Below, in pieces: positions 7,317 through 15,227 of a DNA stretch of 22,526 bases; position 1 is the first letter of the stretch; every line of letters starts with the position of its first letter. Origin of the DNA: Treponema sp. UBA7570 (GTDB lineage: Bacteria; Spirochaetota; Spirochaetia; Treponematales; Treponemataceae); contig DLLE01000052.1 in the NCBI GenBank assembly GCA_002477955.1, positions 97,823 to 120,348 on the forward strand, written 5' to 3'. Made by a program: the position numbers and the translations under genes. The notes under the pieces are model-generated. The model was not told the origin of the DNA and searched no databases. It saw only the letters and a list, made by a program, of their open reading frames with translations.

Positions 7317-8216
7317 ATGCGGAATTTAAAAGATTTGACATACGGAATTGTAGGTTTGGGAATAATGGGCGGATCAATTGCAAAAGCAATCCGTGAAAAT
7401 ATTTTGTGTCAAAGCGGTTCAACAGGAAAAATTTATGTTTGCAACAGAAGCACTTCCTGTCTTACTCAGGCTTTAAACGAAGGAGTTGCCGACAAAGCGT
7501 TTACTTCAAACGAATACGAAAAAATGCTTCCTGAGTGTGATTTTGTTTATGTCTGTCTTTATCCGCATGCGACGATTGATTTTTTGGAGCAAAACAAAAA
7601 ATTTTTTAAGAGCGGTGCAATCGTTACTGATATTTCTGGTGTAAAAGGCATCTTTGAAAAATCTCTTCCAGAAATTTTGCGTCCTGACGTTGATTTTATA
7701 ATCGGTCATCCGATGGCTGGCGGCGAAAAAGAAGGCTATGTCAATTCGACTGCAAAAATGTTCATAAATCATAATTATATTTTGTGTCCGCTTCCTGAAA
7801 ACAAGTCTGAAAATCTTGAAACAATGCGGAATTTTATTTCAGAAATCGGTTTTACCCGGATTACAGAAACGACTTGCGATATTCACGATTACAAAATCGG
7901 TTTTACAAGCCAGCTTTGCCACGTAATTGCATGTTCTCTTGTTGACAGCGCAAAAGACGAGCAAATTACAGCTTTTGGAGGAGGAAGTTTTGAAGATTTA
8001 ACGAGAATTGCCATGATAAACGCTCCTCTTTGGACTGAACTTTTTATTTCAAATAAAGAAAAACTTGTCGGGCATATTGAAAATTTTGAAAATCAAATAA
8101 ACAAATTCAAGAATGCAATAAAAAATGATGACAAAGACAGCCTTATGAAATTGATGGAAGAGAGCCGCGAAAAAAGAATAAAAATGGGTTCAATCAGAAC
8201 CGTAGCAAAAAAATAG
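7317..8216 (+). CDS. tyrA: Prephenate (or arogenate) dehydrogenase
   Basis: Oxidatively decarboxylates prephenate to 4-hydroxyphenylpyruvate (or arogenate to tyrosine) in tyrosine synthesis. 299 residues, the single-domain form without a fused chorismate mutase or ACT domain. The NAD-binding fold starts at residue 9 with YGIVGLGIMGGSIAKAI (Gly13, Gly15, Gly18). IIGHPMAGGEKEGY is the conserved substrate/catalytic stretch of the family, with the active-site His in GHP. The helical dimerisation domain follows (GGGSFEDLTRIA, LWTELFISNKE). The start has AGAGGAAAA ahead of it. The gap to tsaD is 50 bp and to apt 11 bp, which supports cotranscription. Cofactor choice (NAD or NADP) and substrate choice cannot be decided by eye. 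Confidence 0.92.
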   Translation: MRNLKDLTYGIVGLGIMGGSIAKAIRENILCQSGSTGKIYVCNRSTSCLTQALNEGVADKAFTSNEYEKMLPECDFVYVCLYPHATIDFLEQNKKFFKSGAIVTDISGVKGIFEKSLPEILRPDVDFIIGHPMAGGEKEGYVNSTAKMFINHNYILCPLPENKSENLETMRNFISEIGFTRITETTCDIHDYKIGFTSQLCHVIACSLVDSAKDEQITAFGGGSFEDLTRIAMINAPLWTELFISNKEKLVGHIENFENQINKFKNAIKNDDKDSLMKLMEESREKRIKMGSIRTVAKK

Positions 8217-8227
8217 AGGATTTTTTT

Positions 8228-8773
8228 ATGAAAGACAATTCAGTTTTAGACCGTGCAATCCGTCGTGTTCCAGATTTTCCTAAACCTGGAATTCTTTTTT
8301 ATGATGTGACAAGTATTTTTACAAATCCGCAGGCATTTAAGTTTTGCCTTGATTTTTTTGAAGAAAAATATCGTCCGCTTGTAGAAAAAGGCGAAATCAC
8401 GGCCATTGCAGGAGCAGAAAGCCGTGGATTTTTGTTCGCTGCTCCTCTTGCTGACAGACTTTCAATTCCGCTTATTTTAATTCGCAAAAAAGGAAAGCTT
8501 CCAGGCGAAGTTTACCGTCAGTCTTATGACCTTGAATACGGTTCTGCAGAAATCGAAATTCATAAAAGCGATGTAAAAACTTCTGACCGCATTCTTTTGA
8601 TTGATGATTTGATTGCAACCGGCGGAACCTTAGATGCTGCTAAAAAACTTTTTGCAATGGCTGGAGCGGCAGTTGCGGAAATTGCAGGCGTAATCGGTCT
8701 TCCAGATTTGAATTATGAAAAAGTTTTGTCGCCGACTCCTGTAACGACACTTATAAATTATTACGGGGCATAA
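8228..8773 (+). CDS. apt: Adenine phosphoribosyltransferase
   Basis: Makes AMP from adenine and PRPP, a purine salvage step in the cytoplasm. 181 residues, the normal length. The N-terminus has RRVPDFPKPGILFYDVTSI, typical of Apt; AGAESRGFLFAAPLA forms the adenine/pyrophosphate-side loop; the flexible loop has RKKGKLPGE; and the PRPP-binding motif is at 122-134 (ILLIDDLIATGGT). AGAGGA lies 7 nt ahead of the ATG. It overlaps neither neighbour but is 11 bp from tyrA and 1 bp from the acetyltransferase gene, so all three are very probably on one mRNA. The NCS2 permease encoded just beyond the terminator on the other strand would fit a nucleobase-salvage theme. Confidence 0.97.
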   Translation: MKDNSVLDRAIRRVPDFPKPGILFYDVTSIFTNPQAFKFCLDFFEEKYRPLVEKGEITAIAGAESRGFLFAAPLADRLSIPLILIRKKGKLPGEVYRQSYDLEYGSAEIEIHKSDVKTSDRILLIDDLIATGGTLDAAKKLFAMAGAAVAEIAGVIGLPDLNYEKVLSPTPVTTLINYYGA

Positions 8774-8774
8774 A

Positions 8775-9341
8775 ATGCAAAAACGTCAGATTGAATTTTA
8801 TATCCGCACTGCAGAATTGTCAGATTTAGATTCTATTCAAAAAATCTATCAGTCAGCGCGGGATTTTATGAAGGCGAATGGAAATTCTACTCAGTGGGGA
8901 AATGACCGTCCCTACAAAGAAAATATTGAGTCAAATATCAATAAAAAAATTCAATTTGTCTGCTGTTATAAAAACGAAAATAACACTGAGGAAGTCGCAG
9001 GCACATTTTTGTTCATGCACGAAAAAGAGCCTTCTTATGACGATTTAAAAGACGGAAAGTGGCCGGAAAACACAGAAGATTATTGGTGCATTCACTCTGT
9101 CGCGTCCGGAATGAAGGTAAATGGGGTTGCTTCGTTTATTTTTAGCTGGTGTGAAAATCAGCCCGGCGTAAAATGTATAAAAATTGATACTCATCGCAAT
9201 AATCTTCCTATGCGGCATTTAGTCGAAAAAAACGGATATGTTTACTGCGGACACTGCTATTACTATGACGATGTAGAAACTGACGATGGAATTGTGCAGG
9301 ATTTTGAACGGATTGCTTTTTGCAAGGTGCTGAAAAAATAA
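8775..9341 (+). CDS. GNAT-family N-acetyltransferase of unknown substrate
   Basis: 188 residues. The fold is recognised from an N-terminal IRTAELSDLDSIQKIYQSA (first strand and helix), a central WCIHSVASGMKVNGVASFIFSW stretch in the place of motif A, and DTHRNNLPMRHLVEKNGYVYCG, the typical motif B near the C-terminus. The acetyl-CoA pyrophosphate loop is degenerate: the usual R/QxxGxG/A pattern is reduced to MKVNGVAS, as seen in a subset of Gram-positive and spirochaete relatives. It starts one base after the apt stop codon, so it is translated from the same mRNA. The gene ends inside a terminator stem. The acceptor molecule cannot be predicted from sequence. Confidence 0.85.
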   Translation: MQKRQIEFYIRTAELSDLDSIQKIYQSARDFMKANGNSTQWGNDRPYKENIESNINKKIQFVCCYKNENNTEEVAGTFLFMHEKEPSYDDLKDGKWPENTEDYWCIHSVASGMKVNGVASFIFSWCENQPGVKCIKIDTHRNNLPMRHLVEKNGYVYCGHCYYYDDVETDDGIVQDFERIAFCKVLKK

Positions 9342-9371
9342 AACCGCACAGATTTGACATTGTGCGGTTTT
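9340..9371. terminator. Bidirectional terminator between the acetyltransferase and permease genes
   Basis: Perfect 11-bp stem AAAACCGCACA (9340-9350) with 9361-9371, 10-nt loop. The A and T ends serve both strands. The left arm overlaps the acetyltransferase stop codon. Confidence 0.85.
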
Positions 9372-9382
9372 GTAAAAACAAA

Positions 9383-10729
9383 TTAGTTTTCAGATTCGTC
9401 TTTTTTAGGATTTTTATTTCCTCCGAGAAGGATATTTGTTAAAATTCCTAAAATAAGGGCGCATGCAACCGTACGAATTTCTACGGCTCCGATTTTTACG
9501 ACCATTCCGCCGACACCTGTAATAAAGATTACCGAAGCTACAAAAAGATTTTTGTTTATGTTCAGGTCGACTTTCTGGAACATTTTAAATCCGGAAACTG
9601 CAATAAAACCGTAAAGAGCAACACAAACACCGCCCATTACGCAGTTTGGAATTGTCTCGAGGAATGCAACAAGCGGACTTATAAGAGAAAAGAGAATACA
9701 CAAAATTGCGCAGCCCCAGATAGAAACTGTTGAAGCGTTGCGGGTGATTGCAACACAGCCGATTGACTCGCCGTAAGTTGTGTTAGGACAGCCGCCAAAT
9801 GCCGTAGAAACGATTGTTCCAATTCCATCTCCTAAAAGAGTTCGTGTAAGTCCAGGCGTTTTAAGAAGATCTACGCCAATTATTGCAGAAAGGTTTTTGT
9901 GGTCTGCAAGATGTTCTGCAAAGACAACAAACGCAACTGGAACGTAGGCTGCAAAAATTGTAAGAAGGTAAGTTGGAGTTATTCCTTTTAAGCCTTCAAT
10001 TCCTCCTGCTATAAAAGTAAATTTAGGAATTGCAAAAAAACTCTTTACTTCAAGCAAAGCATGGTAATTTATTACGGTAAGTGCCGTGTTTGAAGTTGTA
10101 TAGCCGATAAGTGCAAAAATTGATGCTGCAAGGTAGCCTGCAAGAATTCCTATGATAAAAGGAATAAGACGGCCGATTTTTTTACCGTAAGATGAACATA
10201 TCATTGTAACGGCGAGTGTAATAAGTCCGCAGATTAGCGCAACGTATGTGCTTCCGCCTTCGACCGAAGTTTTCATAAGGTCGCTGACAGCATTCGCAGA
10301 AAGGCTTAGACCGATTATGGAAACTGTTGGACCGATGATTACCGGTGGCATAAGCCGGTCAATCCATTTTACACCGCAGCATTTTACGATTATTGCGATA
10401 ATTACATAAACCAGACCTGCCATTACAGCACCGATAATAAGTCCCCAATAACCGACTGTAACAGAAGCAGCTCCGCCAAAAGCGCTGAACATTGAGCCGA
10501 TAAAAGCGAATGAACTTCCCAAAAATACAGGACTTGAGCTTTTTGTGAACAGAAGGTAAACAAACGTTCCGACTCCGGCGCCGAAAAGGGCCGCAGAGGC
10601 GCTAAGTCCGTTTCCAACGATTGCAGGAACTGCGATTGTCGCCGCCATTATTGCAAGCAGCTGCTGAAGCGCAAAAAGGATTACTTTTCCTAAGCTTGGT
10701 CTGTCCTTGATTCCATAAATCAATTCCAT
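9383..10729 (-). CDS. uraA: Uracil-type permease of the NCS2 (nucleobase:cation symporter-2) family
   Basis: A 448-residue inner-membrane protein with about 14 hydrophobic segments, the family's normal size. It would import a nucleobase with a proton. The N-terminus LQQLLAIMAATIAVPAIVG matches UraA-type permeases, and the family signature is TAFGGCPNTTYGESIGCVAITR, where PNTTYGE(N/S)IG is typical for the uracil branch rather than the xanthine/urate branch (which has QNxGxxxxT). Substrate is therefore most likely uracil, with moderate certainty. GGAG precedes the ATG. The gene has a terminator of its upstream neighbour 70 bp before it and so should have its own promoter in 10730-10800; I see a TTGAAA but no convincing -10, and a small TGATGT/ACATCA inverted repeat. 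No PyrR site or riboswitch is evident. Confidence 0.9.
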   Translation of the reverse strand: MELIYGIKDRPSLGKVILFALQQLLAIMAATIAVPAIVGNGLSASAALFGAGVGTFVYLLFTKSSSPVFLGSSFAFIGSMFSAFGGAASVTVGYWGLIIGAVMAGLVYVIIAIIVKCCGVKWIDRLMPPVIIGPTVSIIGLSLSANAVSDLMKTSVEGGSTYVALICGLITLAVTMICSSYGKKIGRLIPFIIGILAGYLAASIFALIGYTTSNTALTVINYHALLEVKSFFAIPKFTFIAGGIEGLKGITPTYLLTIFAAYVPVAFVVFAEHLADHKNLSAIIGVDLLKTPGLTRTLLGDGIGTIVSTAFGGCPNTTYGESIGCVAITRNASTVSIWGCAILCILFSLISPLVAFLETIPNCVMGGVCVALYGFIAVSGFKMFQKVDLNINKNLFVASVIFITGVGGMVVKIGAVEIRTVACALILGILTNILLGGNKNPKKDESEN

Positions 10730-10799
10730 TTTTTTTCTCCAAAAAATTTAAAAAATAAGGTTGATGTAAATATTTTTTTCAACATCATCTAATTTTATT

Positions 10800-10835
10800 A
10801 AAAAAAAAGACCAGGTTTTAATAAACCCGGTCTTT
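10800..10835 (-). terminator. Strong intrinsic terminator of the lipoprotein gene
   Basis: A 13-bp stem (10806-10818 with 10823-10835), 4-nt loop, then nine T on the minus strand. The one non-Watson-Crick position is a G-U pair only when read on the minus strand, which fits use by the leftward gene ending at 10857. Confidence 0.88.
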
Positions 10836-10856
10836 CGGTAAGTTTACATATTAAAC

Positions 10857-11456
10857 TTATTTAGATTCAACTTTTACACCGTAGATACGTGTACCAGAAG
10901 CTTTGATTGTGTAAGCACCAGCTGCTGCTGCATCGAATACGAGTTCTGATTTTGCATCCTGACCGAGATTGTCTACAGAAGCAATCATAGCACCGCTTGG
11001 ATCAAATACGCCAAATACACGGGCTGGAGTAGCATCGCCGTTTCCAGAGATTGTCAATGTAACTTTTGCAGGAGCTTTTACAACTACTTCGAATGCAGCC
11101 TGGAAAACATCTTTGATATTGTCTTTATTAGAAGCTGCTTTGTTCTGAAGGTAGATAGCTGTTCCAAGGTCTTCAGTCTTGAATTTTGCTTTTCCTGCAA
11201 CTGCGGCAAATTCTGCGTCCAATGGATTAGAAACTGGGTCAAGAATGAAACGATCATCGATTACTGTATCGTTTGTACCAATATCTGAAAGTGGAATAGA
11301 TTTCCATTCCCATACAGAAGCGTTTCCTGAAGCTGCTGGTGCAGCTGCTGGAGCTGAAGCCTCTGAAGAAGCTCCTGATGTAGATCCACAAGATGCGAGC
11401 ATTGCAACTGCTGCAAGTGCTGCGATAGCTGTTGTTACTTTTGTAACTAATTTCAT
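10857..11456 (-). CDS. Small Ala-rich lipoprotein of unknown function
   Basis: 199 residues. Residues 1-22 are a lipoprotein signal peptide (Lys2, Lys6, then an Ala-rich core) ending in a lipobox LASC with Cys23. Residues 24-45 are a flexible Ser/Ala/Pro spacer. From about 46 on it reads like an all-beta domain: VWEWKSIPLSDI, DRFILDPVS, then many alternating hydrophobic strands and Gly/Asp turns up to IYGVKVESK; such a layout resembles carbohydrate-binding jelly rolls, but I do not recognise a family. A near-perfect ribosome-binding site (AAGGAGGAGAT) and a strong private terminator suggest abundant expression as a single-gene unit. It carries few charged surface motifs and no catalytic pattern. 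Likely located in the periplasm or at the cell surface. Function is unknown. Confidence 0.85.
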   Translation of the reverse strand: MKLVTKVTTAIAALAAVAMLASCGSTSGASSEASAPAAAPAASGNASVWEWKSIPLSDIGTNDTVIDDRFILDPVSNPLDAEFAAVAGKAKFKTEDLGTAIYLQNKAASNKDNIKDVFQAAFEVVVKAPAKVTLTISGNGDATPARVFGVFDPSGAMIASVDNLGQDAKSELVFDAAAAGAYTIKASGTRIYGVKVESK

Positions 11457-11528
11457 TTTTATATCTCCTCCTTAATTGAGATATTTATATTCTAATCTTC
11501 CTTTAACAATTTTTCCTGTCTTTATTTT

Positions 11529-11548
11529 GTAAAATTACGATATTTTAC
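11529..11548. other. Inverted repeat between the helicase and lipoprotein genes
   Basis: GTAAAAT (11529-11535) and ATTTTAC (11542-11548) around 6 nt. Read on the minus strand it is not followed by a T run, so it is a poor terminator for the helicase gene; it may be an operator near the lipoprotein promoter. Weak call. Confidence 0.25.
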
Positions 11549-11554
11549 CGTTTT

Positions 11555-13651
11555 TTAACGTTGCAGATTGTTAAAGCCTGGTACAATCGGTGCAGAGAAT
11601 CTTTTTTTCATCTGCGCGAAAAACTCATCGGCGGTTTTATCATCAACTGGCGCTGGAGGTTCATAGTATTTTACAAGGCTTGAAGGAATTTCTTCAAGAA
11701 AACGGCTAGGTGTACATTCAACGACAGACTGCATGTGCCTTCGCTTTAAGCATGATGAAATGTAAAGTTTGTCTCTCGCACGCGTAATTGCAACATAAAA
11801 AAGCCTTCTTTCTTCTTCGACGGCCGCATTTCCGCCTTCGTCAACTGCGCGTCCGTGGGGAATAAGTCCTTCTTCGCAGCCGATTATAAAAACGACCGGA
11901 AATTCAAGTCCTTTTGAAGCGTGAATCGTCATAAGGTTGACTTTTCCGTGATCCTCTTCGTCGTCCATGTCGTCGCGCGACAAAAGCGTGATTCTGTTTA
12001 AATAATTGTAAAGAGTCGGATCTTGAGTTTCCGGGTTGTTTTCCCACATTTCGATTGAATTGATTAAGGACTCGATATTTAGAAACTTGAATCTGGCTGC
12101 TTTTTCTGATTTTGGATTTTCTGAAATAAGATAGTCAAAATAGTGGATGTCTTCGACCATTTTGCGCACTTTTTTTGAAAGTCCGTGTCCGCCTAGCATG
12201 CTTTTGTTTGAATCTATAATATCTATAAAGTCCTTGAGAGAATCTTTAGTTCCCTCAGAAAAATCAAGTCCATCGTCTATTCCGTATTTTGACGGAGAGG
12301 TTTGCATAAAAAGGTCTGCTTCGTCTTCCGGAACTTCAAGAAGAGATTTTATGGCTTCGTAAAGCGAGCAGCTCAAATTTTTTGCAATTTGATTTAATTT
12401 TTCAATTGTCGCCCGTCCGATTCCCCGTCTTGGCGCATTTATAATCCTTAAAAGATTCACATCGTCGTCGTGGTTGGAAATTACGCGGAGATACGAGATT
12501 ATGTCTTTTATTTCTTTTCGTTGAAAGAATGAAGTTCCGCCGCTCATCGTATAAGGAATGTTTTCCTGCAAAAAGGCTTCTTCAATTGCGCGCGACTGAG
12601 TGTTTGCCCTCAATAAGACGCAAAAATCGTCATATTTGCGCTTTTCTTCGGCAGAAATCGCCTGAATTGTTTCTACAACAAAGTCTGCTTCGGCTGTTTC
12701 GTTGTCCGGACTATAAACTTCAATCGGCTTGCCTTCTCCTTTTCCAGACCAGAGCTGCTTGTCCTTTCGGTTTGTGTTGTGCTTGATTACTCCGTTTGCC
12801 GCCGCAAGAATTGTTCCTGTCGAGCGGTAATTTTGCTCGAGGCGGATTTCTTTTACAGCAGGAAAGTCTTTTTCAAAATTGACTATGTTTTGGTAGTCTG
12901 CTCCTCGCCATGAATAAATGCTCTGATCGTCATCTCCAACGACCGCAACGTTCCGGTCTGCAAGAAGATGCATCATTTCGTACTGCTGGTGACTCGTGTC
13001 CTGGAATTCGTCTACCATTATGTATTTGTAGCGCTGTTTGTAGCTTGCAAGAATTTCTGGAAATTCCTTAAAAAGGCGGATTGGAAGAACAATCAAGTCG
13101 TCAAAATCAACGGCATTGTAGAGCTTTAGACCTTCCTGGTAGCCCTCGTATAGTTCGCGGTACATTTCGTTTTCCGCGTTCCACTGTTTGCGCCCGGTTT
13201 TTATGTCCGAAATTAAAATTCCGATTTTGTAAATGTCGAGAGCTTCGGGCGAATAGCGCAGTTCCCGGCCAGTTTCTTTTATGAGCGCATTGCGGTCTGT
13301 TTCGTCATAAATTGAAAAATTTTCGCGCCAGCCGAGTTTTGAAATGTCCTGCCTTAAAACTTTTACTCCGAATGCGTGAAATGTCGAAATCGTAAGAAGG
13401 GGAAGCTTTTTTCCGGTAAGTTCCTTGATACGTTCAACCATTTCTTTTGCGGCCTTGTTTGTAAAGGTGAGCGCAAGAATCTGGCTTTGAGGAACTCCGG
13501 AATCGAGCATATGGGCGATTCTAAAGGTGATTACGCGGGTTTTTCCTGAACCTGCTCCGGCAATAATCAAAATTGGGCCGTTTATAGTCATTACGGCTTC
13601 GTATTGTTCCGGGTTTAATTCGTTTTTGAGGTCTGATAAATCTGTAGCCAT
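11555..13651 (-). CDS. pcrA: ATP-dependent DNA helicase, UvrD/PcrA type
   Basis: A superfamily 1A 3'-5' helicase that unwinds DNA in repair and at stalled forks. 698 residues, within the PcrA/Rep/UvrD range. Motifs in order: Q-motif LNPEQYEAV (12-20), Walker A AGAGSGKT (31-38), motif Ia LALTFTNKAA, motif II VDEFQDTS, motif III VVGDDDQSIYSWRGA, motif IV EQNYRST, motif V MTIHASKGLEFPVVF and motif VI VAITRARDKLYIS. The C-terminal tail after motif VI is short (about 70 residues) and lacks the extended PcrA RNA-polymerase-binding end, which makes exact naming (PcrA, UvrD or Rep) uncertain. The ATG at 13651 fits the start of the family, yet no Shine-Dalgarno sequence precedes it. It runs alone; the lipoprotein gene downstream has its own strong signals. 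Confidence 0.93.
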   Translation of the reverse strand: MATDLSDLKNELNPEQYEAVMTINGPILIIAGAGSGKTRVITFRIAHMLDSGVPQSQILALTFTNKAAKEMVERIKELTGKKLPLLTISTFHAFGVKVLRQDISKLGWRENFSIYDETDRNALIKETGRELRYSPEALDIYKIGILISDIKTGRKQWNAENEMYRELYEGYQEGLKLYNAVDFDDLIVLPIRLFKEFPEILASYKQRYKYIMVDEFQDTSHQQYEMMHLLADRNVAVVGDDDQSIYSWRGADYQNIVNFEKDFPAVKEIRLEQNYRSTGTILAAANGVIKHNTNRKDKQLWSGKGEGKPIEVYSPDNETAEADFVVETIQAISAEEKRKYDDFCVLLRANTQSRAIEEAFLQENIPYTMSGGTSFFQRKEIKDIISYLRVISNHDDDVNLLRIINAPRRGIGRATIEKLNQIAKNLSCSLYEAIKSLLEVPEDEADLFMQTSPSKYGIDDGLDFSEGTKDSLKDFIDIIDSNKSMLGGHGLSKKVRKMVEDIHYFDYLISENPKSEKAARFKFLNIESLINSIEMWENNPETQDPTLYNYLNRITLLSRDDMDDEEDHGKVNLMTIHASKGLEFPVVFIIGCEEGLIPHGRAVDEGGNAAVEEERRLFYVAITRARDKLYISSCLKRRHMQSVVECTPSRFLEEIPSSLVKYYEPPAPVDDKTADEFFAQMKKRFSAPIVPGFNNLQR

Positions 13652-13739
13652 AGGAATATGAAGTTTAGTATTTTTTTTGATTTTTGGGTATTGCCTAAAG
13701 TTTTTTATCAGACGGAAAGTTGAATTTTATTGACAGAAA

Positions 13740-13830
13740 ATCTTAGCCCGGATATTAGCCCCAAAGTTGCGGAGCAATGGAGCGTAAGCGAAAGGGCGGT
13801 TAGCCGGATAAGATGGTGGCATGCGCTCCT
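13740..13830. repeat. G+C-rich structured intergenic element, probable dispersed repeat
   Basis: Between the helicase and hexokinase genes, an island much richer in G+C than its surroundings. The outer stem ATCTTA (13740-13745) pairs with 13809-13814; CCGG (13748-13751) pairs with CCGG (13804-13807); GCCC (13758-13761) pairs with GGGC (13794-13797). Inside are TTGC-GGA-GCAA (13767-13777) and GC-GTAA-GC. A further pair GGAGCG/CGCTCC (13779-13784 with 13824-13829) is an alternative fold. The block TTAGCC(C)GGATA occurs at both ends. No open frame is convincing. It looks like a mobile or repetitive extragenic element, but no second copy lies in the window. The flanking gene-free bases (13652-13739, 13831-13881) hold only T-rich DNA. 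Confidence 0.45.
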
Positions 13831-13881
13831 TATTTTTTTGATTTTTGCCTTGAAATAAATAAGGGGTATTTTAAATCCGTT

Positions 13882-13909
13882 TTGTAAAAAATTATTTTGG
13901 GTTTATAAT
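13882..13909 (+). promoter_or_regulatory. Promoter of the hexokinase gene
   Basis: TTGTAA (13882-13887), 16 nt, TATAAT (13904-13909). The ATG is at 13916, so the expected start of transcription is at or within a base or two of the start codon, which would make the mRNA leaderless. Confidence 0.6.
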
Positions 13910-13915
13910 TGGCTT

Positions 13916-15205
13916 ATGCTTACTGATTTTAAATTAAAACTTTTTTTTAAAAGACATAATTTTGTGTCGAAGATGATTGTTGATGAGATTTTGACAGATA
14001 TGAGGCGTCCAAAATCCGAAAACCGCGGAATGGATATGAGCCGGACATGGATGCTTCCGCCTTCGAAAAATCCCGAAAATGAGAAGGTTATTGTGATTGA
14101 TGCCGGCGGAACAAATTTTAGAAGTTGTCTTGTCAGTTTTGACGGTTCTGGAAATGCGGAAATTTCGGACTTCAAGAAAAGTTTTATGCCAGCGACCGAA
14201 AAAGAATATTCTAAGGATGAATTTTTTAGCGCGATTGCTGACAGAATTGAATATTTGAAAGGCAAGGCTGAGAAAATCGGTTTTTGTTTTTCATATTCGC
14301 TTGATATGACTCCGGAGCACGACGCAATTCCAAATGCCTTTAGCAAAGAGTTTAAGGCGAGGAGCGTTCTTGGCTGTCCTGTCGGAAAATGCCTTAAAGA
14401 TGAACTTGAAAAACGCGGCTGGAAAGTCAGCAAAATTTCTGTAATAAACGACACTGTCGGCGCTCTTCTTGCCGGAAAGGTAAAGGAGAAGAATGCTGGT
14501 TCTTACATCGGCTTTATTCTTGGGACCGGAATGAACGCGGCCTTTGTTGCTCCTGAAGGAAATATCTGGGACGAAAAAGGGCAGAGTCAGATTATTGTCT
14601 GCGAAAGCGGAAAATGCAACAGTTTTAAGCTCAGCGATTTTGACATTGATGCAGACAAAAGAACTGCGATTCCTGTTCAGTTTCCTTTGGAAAAATGTTG
14701 CAGCGGCGCATATTTGGGAAACACCTGCCTTTCTTTTTTGAAATTTGCGGCGAATGAAAATCTTTTTTCTAAAAAAGCGGCTGAAAATTTAAAAAAACTG
14801 GCTTTGCTTTCTACAATTGACGCGGATAATTTTTTGAACGGCTTTGATGAAAAATTGCAGGACAAAAACGAAAATCCTGTTGAAAAATGCTGTTTTACAG
14901 AAAAAGACAGAAAACTTGCCTTTAAGCTTTTGGATTCCGCTGTAGACAGATGCGCGCATTATGCGGCTTCGATTTTGGCTGCAAACCTTATTGCGACAGA
15001 AAAAGGTAAAATTGAAGGAAATTCTCCTGCAAAAAAAGTATGTATCGTCTGCAACGGAACAACTTTTTACAAAACTCATAGACTTAAGGAGCGGACAGAA
15101 AAATATCTTTTTGATTATGCATACAAAAAATGCGGAATTTCTTATAAAACAGTTTGTGTTGAGAATGATATTACTTTAGGAACTGCGGTTGCCGCTTTGA
15201 TTTAA
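13916..15205 (+). CDS. hxk: Hexokinase (eukaryote-type, hexokinase 1/2 fold)
   Basis: Phosphorylates glucose or a related hexose with ATP, the first step of glycolysis for non-PTS sugars. 429 residues, matching the single-unit hexokinases of spirochaetes and eukaryotes rather than bacterial GlcK or ROK kinases. Seen: phosphate-1 motif VIVIDAGGTNFRS (58-70), sugar-binding FCFSYSLDM (123-131), the catalytic Asp179 in VINDTVGALLAG, phosphate-2 motif GFILGTGMNAAF (199-210), and the C-terminal adenosine-side CNGTTFYKTH. Residues 1-50 fit the N-terminal helix and the MLPP stretch of the family, which supports the ATG at 13916 even though there is no ribosome-binding site and the -10 box ends only 6 nt before it. 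Its 3' neighbour begins 22 bp later and may share the transcript. A homologue is known in T. pallidum. Confidence 0.92.
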   Translation: MLTDFKLKLFFKRHNFVSKMIVDEILTDMRRPKSENRGMDMSRTWMLPPSKNPENEKVIVIDAGGTNFRSCLVSFDGSGNAEISDFKKSFMPATEKEYSKDEFFSAIADRIEYLKGKAEKIGFCFSYSLDMTPEHDAIPNAFSKEFKARSVLGCPVGKCLKDELEKRGWKVSKISVINDTVGALLAGKVKEKNAGSYIGFILGTGMNAAFVAPEGNIWDEKGQSQIIVCESGKCNSFKLSDFDIDADKRTAIPVQFPLEKCCSGAYLGNTCLSFLKFAANENLFSKKAAENLKKLALLSTIDADNFLNGFDEKLQDKNENPVEKCCFTEKDRKLAFKLLDSAVDRCAHYAASILAANLIATEKGKIEGNSPAKKVCIVCNGTTFYKTHRLKERTEKYLFDYAYKKCGISYKTVCVENDITLGTAVAALI

Positions 15206-15227
15206 GGCTTGTCTGCAAAATCGAAAA

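Noticed and set aside
10743..10790. TGATGT/ACATCA inverted repeat before the permease gene as a regulator site
   Set aside because: Only 6 bp per arm with a 14-nt A/T-rich spacer; could easily be chance. No known pyrimidine regulator motif or riboswitch fold was seen.
13740..13814. Possible integron attC site (T. denticola is known to carry an integron)
   Set aside because: The required RYYYAAC and GTTRRRY core sites are not present at the ends, and there is no integrase or cassette-like gene nearby.
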